A DNA stretch of 27,621 bases from Pyronema omphalodes (Eukaryota; Ascomycota; Pezizomycetes; Pezizales; Pyronemataceae). The notes beneath the pieces are model-generated. The model worked only from the letters and a program-made list of their open reading frames with translations. It made no database searches and had not been told where the DNA came from. Positions 26,782 through 27,621 of the stretch are shown piece by piece (within the stretch, counting starts at the first letter, position 1; every line of letters begins with the position of its first letter). Both the position numbers and the translations under genes were made by a program. The stretch lies in assembly GCA_024516155.1 (NCBI GenBank), contig JAJJXM010000160.1:1-27621 (forward strand). The letters run 5' to 3'.

Positions 26782-27621
26782 TGGAAAAGGACAATCAAGA
26801 AAAAAAAAAAAAATAAAAATAAAAATAATAAAAATAATAAAAATAAAATAATATATATGTATATAGACGACGAGTAGGGCGAATGGGGGTCAAGTGGAAG
26901 CGGGGACGCTGTCGGAAGGAGAGGAAAGAGGACGGGAGGACCAGAAGGCGAGAGGGAGGAGACACAGGGGATGAGGAACGAGGCAGAGGGGGCAGGAGGA
27001 GCACCGGGGGGACGAGGAGGGGTTACTTTTCCTGTTTTCTTTTGTTTCTTTGGGGGGGGGGGGGGGTGAAGGGGAACGTGAGATGGGCCGGGAGGCGAAG
27101 ATGTAAGGCGCGCGGGAAAGGAGATCGCAGACGGTGACGAGTGAGAGGTGATGATGCGTGGAGGTAGAGAAGGAGCAGAGGCGCGGACGGGAGGGAGCAT
27201 CGGAGAGGGATGTGAGGGGGAGAACAGAGGAGTTGAGGACGCCGACGGAGAGAGGGGAGAGAGGGGAGGCGCGGGGGTGGTGGCCCGGAGGAGTTACTTT
27301 TTCCTTTGTTCTGTTTTTGCTTTGTGGAGGAAATAAAGGCGGGAAAATGGTTAAAAATGGGAGGGGAAGGGTGGAGGAAATGGGGGATCGACCCGGCGAG
27401 GTGGCCTCCGAGCGAACAGGGCTCCTTGGATCTGACGACGCGAGATGAAAAACTGCACGGCGAGACTTGGGAGACTACACTCCCACCCACATAGACAGCT
27501 CTGGGGCTTACCCAGTGGGGACCTGGCATCACCCCCAGGTTCTCAACATTGTACTGAATTTGTAGATTCCGCCATAACCTTACGGTTAGATGCGTGTATG
27601 AAAAAAATAAATAAATAAATA
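26782..27621 (+). other. L2 3' UTR and 3' terminus
   Basis: A/T-rich run after the ORF2 stop (26797-26866), then a polypurine tract, a 15-G run (27052-27066), a GA-rich stretch that runs into the module shared with X (GTGGCCCGG at ~27269, then 27313-27430), and the LINE-specific end. The last 60 bases hold hairpin AACCTTACGGTT (27576-27587) and AAAATAAATAAATAAATA up to the window edge. No gene is supported here. Confidence 0.8.

Larger units (their letters stand above)
20549..27621 (+). mobile_element. L2: full-length but degenerate LINE, same family as L1
   Basis: Over 7 kb with the same order as L1: leader (20549-20866), ORF1 (20867-22784), ORF2 (22777-26781), 3' UTR with shared module (27313-27430), hairpin (27576-27587) and AATAAATA tail at the very end of the window. 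The target duplication cannot be seen because the 3' flank is outside. It inserted into L4 ORF1 after ...CCCGTCACA. ORF1 and ORF2 both carry several frameshifts and stops, so it is older than L1. Confidence 0.9.

Noticed and set aside
27052..27066. 15-G run as a functional G-quadruplex
   Set aside because: Could fold in vitro, but it is a single homopolymer in a degenerate 3' UTR and the equivalent is not obvious in L1.
20549..27621. Repeat-induced point mutation (RIP) as the cause of L2 decay
   Set aside because: By eye there is no strong C-to-T/G-to-A bias; lesions are mostly indels and scattered stops. A proper dinucleotide index was not computed.

Overview
The window is a pile of nested retrotransposons, with no recognisable host gene, rRNA, tRNA or CRISPR array. 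It contains a Ty3/Gypsy chromovirus with a chromodomain and Tad-type LINEs that encode APE endonuclease, reverse transcriptase and RNase H. GC is fairly high and there are many C/G and GA/CT tracts. Together these point to a filamentous fungus, probably a basidiomycete (Agaricomycetes). That placement is inference from the element families, not from a host gene.

Layout. (1) 1-11334, minus strand: Ty3/Gypsy element 'Gypsy-1'. It has a 5' LTR at 10806-11334, gag at 9190-10770, PR-RT at 7440-9202 and the RNase H part of pol at 1-429; the rest lies beyond the left edge. Its pol is split by a complete LINE, 'L1' (430-7439, minus), flanked by a perfect 13-bp target-site duplication (TSD). (2) 11335-11853, minus: 5' end of a second LINE copy, 'L3', cut off by the Gypsy-1 LTR. 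(3) 11881 to about 13407, minus: the longest copy of an unfamiliar retroposon, here called 'X', which encodes a coiled-coil ORF1-like protein. (4) 13408-17817, plus: 3' end of a second chromovirus, 'Gypsy-2', with integrase C-terminus, chromodomain, an extra Cys/His-rich ORF, a polypurine tract and a 3' LTR. The LTR is split by a 2.4-kb head-to-tail array of X copies (14818-17248, minus) inside a 15-bp duplication. (5) About 17940-19058, plus: another decayed X copy. (6) About 19193-20548, plus: 5' UTR and ORF1 of a related but distinct LINE, 'L4'. (7) About 20549-27621, plus: LINE copy 'L2', same family as L1, full length to the window edge but with many ORF breaks.

How the parts work together. 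L1 and L2 share an organisation: 5' UTR, ORF1 (triple zinc knuckle), ORF2 overlapping the ORF1 stop by 8 nt (ATGAATAG), a GA-rich 3' UTR, a short AACC-NNNN-GGTT hairpin and a TAAA-type microsatellite tail. X has no ORF2, but its 3' end is homologous to the LINE 3' UTR and ends in the same hairpin followed by AAAC repeats. X therefore looks like a half-LINE that borrows the LINE machinery. Gypsy-1 gag and pol are joined by a textbook -1 frameshift signal (GGGAAAA, 6-nt spacer, hairpin).

Relative order from the nesting: Gypsy-2 is older than X1 and the X array inserted in it; L3 is older than Gypsy-1, which is older than L1; L4 is older than L2. The most interesting items are the X half-LINE family, the conserved hairpin embracing the ORF1-stop/ORF2-start in L1 and L2, the -1 frameshift signal, and the accessory ORF of Gypsy-2.
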